5,004 nucleotides of DNA from Holophagales bacterium. Its GTDB lineage: Bacteria; Acidobacteriota; Holophagae; Holophagales; Holophagaceae. Location of the stretch: positions 1 to 5,004 of the forward strand of contig JAIRRD010000185.1 in the NCBI GenBank assembly GCA_031256155.1, written 5' to 3'. The notes beneath the pieces were generated by a model that saw only the letters and a list, made by a program, of their open reading frames with translations, was not told where the DNA came from and searched no databases. A program made the position numbers and the translations under genes. The first letter of the stretch is position 1, and every line of letters begins with the position of its first letter. Shown here piece by piece: positions 4,107 through 5,004 of this stretch.

Positions 4107-5004
4107 TTAACTGCCATGCAGGCACCATGCGTCGCTAATGGAATTTTGATACAGGCGTTCCATATAGGTATCATTTTCCAATAATGCTGCTGCTAGCTGC
4201 CATTCATTACCCAGGGTTGTAGTGATTATGCCCGGGTCATCGGTACCCAGAGCGCATCTGACTCCGGCATCCATCATGGTCTTGAGGGGATGATGCGTAA
4301 GTCCAGACACCAGCGCCAGGTTGGAAGTAATACATATATCTACAGCTATCTCTTTTTCTGCCAGTAATTCAAGTATTGACGGGTCTTCCGTCGCCCTGAC
4401 GGCGTGAACAATCCTGTTTAAATGCGCTTCTTCTATGGCTTCCCTGATATTTGACGCAGGGCCGTTTTCCCCGGCATGTGCAGTGCAGCGGAGTCCCAGT
4501 TTTCTGGCACGGTCAAATACCTGCGCCCATTGCCTGAATGGAACTCTCTCCAGTCCGCCAGTGGAAAAACCCACTACAAAGGATGGAAGGTCGTCAGCTA
4601 CTAAATCCAAAAGTTTATGACCGTTTTCGATCCCAAAATGATTTACAGCGTCAAGAATAACGACTATCTTTACGCCCTGGGCGCTGGCGTCCGCTATGCC
4701 CTGTTCAACCCCTCGCCAGAACTCATCAAGTTTTAATGTTTTTCTGTCAACAACGAGCGTTTGGGGTGAACACCATAAGTCAACACCGCCTGGTCCGTCG
4801 CCGTTTGCGGGTATTCTTCCCACAACAGCGTTGACAGCGCGTCTGACGGCATCGGCGGATGTAAGCAAATCAGTAATGAAGAAGAAAGACTCTATGAAAG
4901 AGTCGAAGGGTACTGCTTCGCCCCGCCAGAGAGCTTCAAGGAAGTCAGGAACAGGCGCAGTAGCGTGGCTCCGCACCCAATCAATGTCAAGCGAGCCTTC
5001 CAGG
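4107..5004 (-). CDS. Adenosine-deaminase-family enzyme, N-terminus cut by window edge
   Basis: This is a metal-dependent TIM-barrel hydrolase of the adenosine/AMP deaminase family, which removes the amino group from adenosine-like purines. The first residues in the window read Leu-Glu-Gly-Ser, the end of the family's His-x-His-Leu-Glu-Gly-Ser metal site, so only about 10-20 residues are missing. A GTG at 4976 is internal and not the start. Visible active-site elements are His-Ala-Gly-Glu (4467-4478; metal His and catalytic Glu), Val-His-Ala (4401-4409; Gly-His-Gly in E. coli), Thr-Ser-Asn-Leu, and Thr-Asp-Asp-Pro (Asp pair 4236-4241; metal Asp). The usual Gly-Asp-Glu substrate segment reads Gly-Gly-Leu-Glu. 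The protein ends about 14 residues after Asn-Ser-Ile, so the last helix seems missing. Chemistry is well supported; adenosine itself as substrate is not. No terminator follows. Confidence 0.92.
   Translation of the reverse strand, partial: LEGSLDIDWVRSHATAPVPDFLEALWRGEAVPFDSFIESFFFITDLLTSADAVRRAVNAVVGRIPANGDGPGGVDLWCSPQTLVVDRKTLKLDEFWRGVEQGIADASAQGVKIVVILDAVNHFGIENGHKLLDLVADDLPSFVVGFSTGGLERVPFRQWAQVFDRARKLGLRCTAHAGENGPASNIREAIEEAHLNRIVHAVRATEDPSILELLAEKEIAVDICITSNLALVSGLTHHPLKTMMDAGVRCALGTDDPGIITTTLGNEWQLAAALLENDTYMERLYQNSISDAWCLHGS

Noticed and set aside
3947..4174. 75-codon open frame on the minus strand.
   Set aside because: It reads through the 3' end of the deaminase gene and both hairpin elements, has no ribosome site and an Arg/His/Cys-rich product without coding character.

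Overview
The window comes from a bacterial chromosome of moderate GC content (somewhat under 50% by eye). The lipoprotein signal with lipobox and the Ig-like repeat protein suggest a diderm (Gram-negative type) organism. The style of the Ig-like repeats (W-S-I...G-x-I...G-L-Y-x-A-P) and the long charged tail on trigger factor remind me of Acidobacteriota. That placement is an inference from general resemblance, with low confidence. Apart from one small gene on the left, all recognisable genes lie on the minus strand.

Layout on the plus coordinates. 1-112: a non-coding mosaic of inverted repeats. 222-518 (+): a small membrane protein with a CxxC-20-CxxC zinc ribbon, preceded by a perfect Shine-Dalgarno. 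590-648: a two-part inverted repeat, probably a terminator shared by two convergent genes. 653-1258 (-): a lipoprotein with two Ig-like domains. 1259-1442: non-coding, with one imperfect hairpin. 1443-1922 (-): a YbaK/EbsC-type aminoacyl-tRNA deacylase. 1932-3641 (-): trigger factor with an unusually long tail. 3706-3790 (-): tRNA-Leu(UAG). 3822-3898 (-): tRNA-Arg(UCG). 3899-4106: non-coding, with a possible tRNA promoter, a 17-bp perfect palindrome and a second copy of the mosaic element. 4107-5004 (-): an adenosine-deaminase-family enzyme cut by the window edge just after its His-x-His motif.

The central block reads, in transcription order, tRNA-Arg, tRNA-Leu, tig, ybaK. It looks like one translation-centred unit: two tRNAs, the ribosome-bound chaperone that meets nascent chains, and an editing enzyme that clears mischarged tRNA. 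The tig stop and the TTG start of ybaK are 9 bases apart and in the same frame, which points to translational coupling.

I see no CRISPR array, insertion sequence, phage gene or clear defence system. The best candidates for something undescribed are the two related palindromic mosaics (about 1-112 and 3956-4053), which share an ordered set of motifs, and the small zinc-ribbon membrane gene with a near-perfect 15-bp tandem duplication and an open reading frame after its stop that a one-base slip would join to it.
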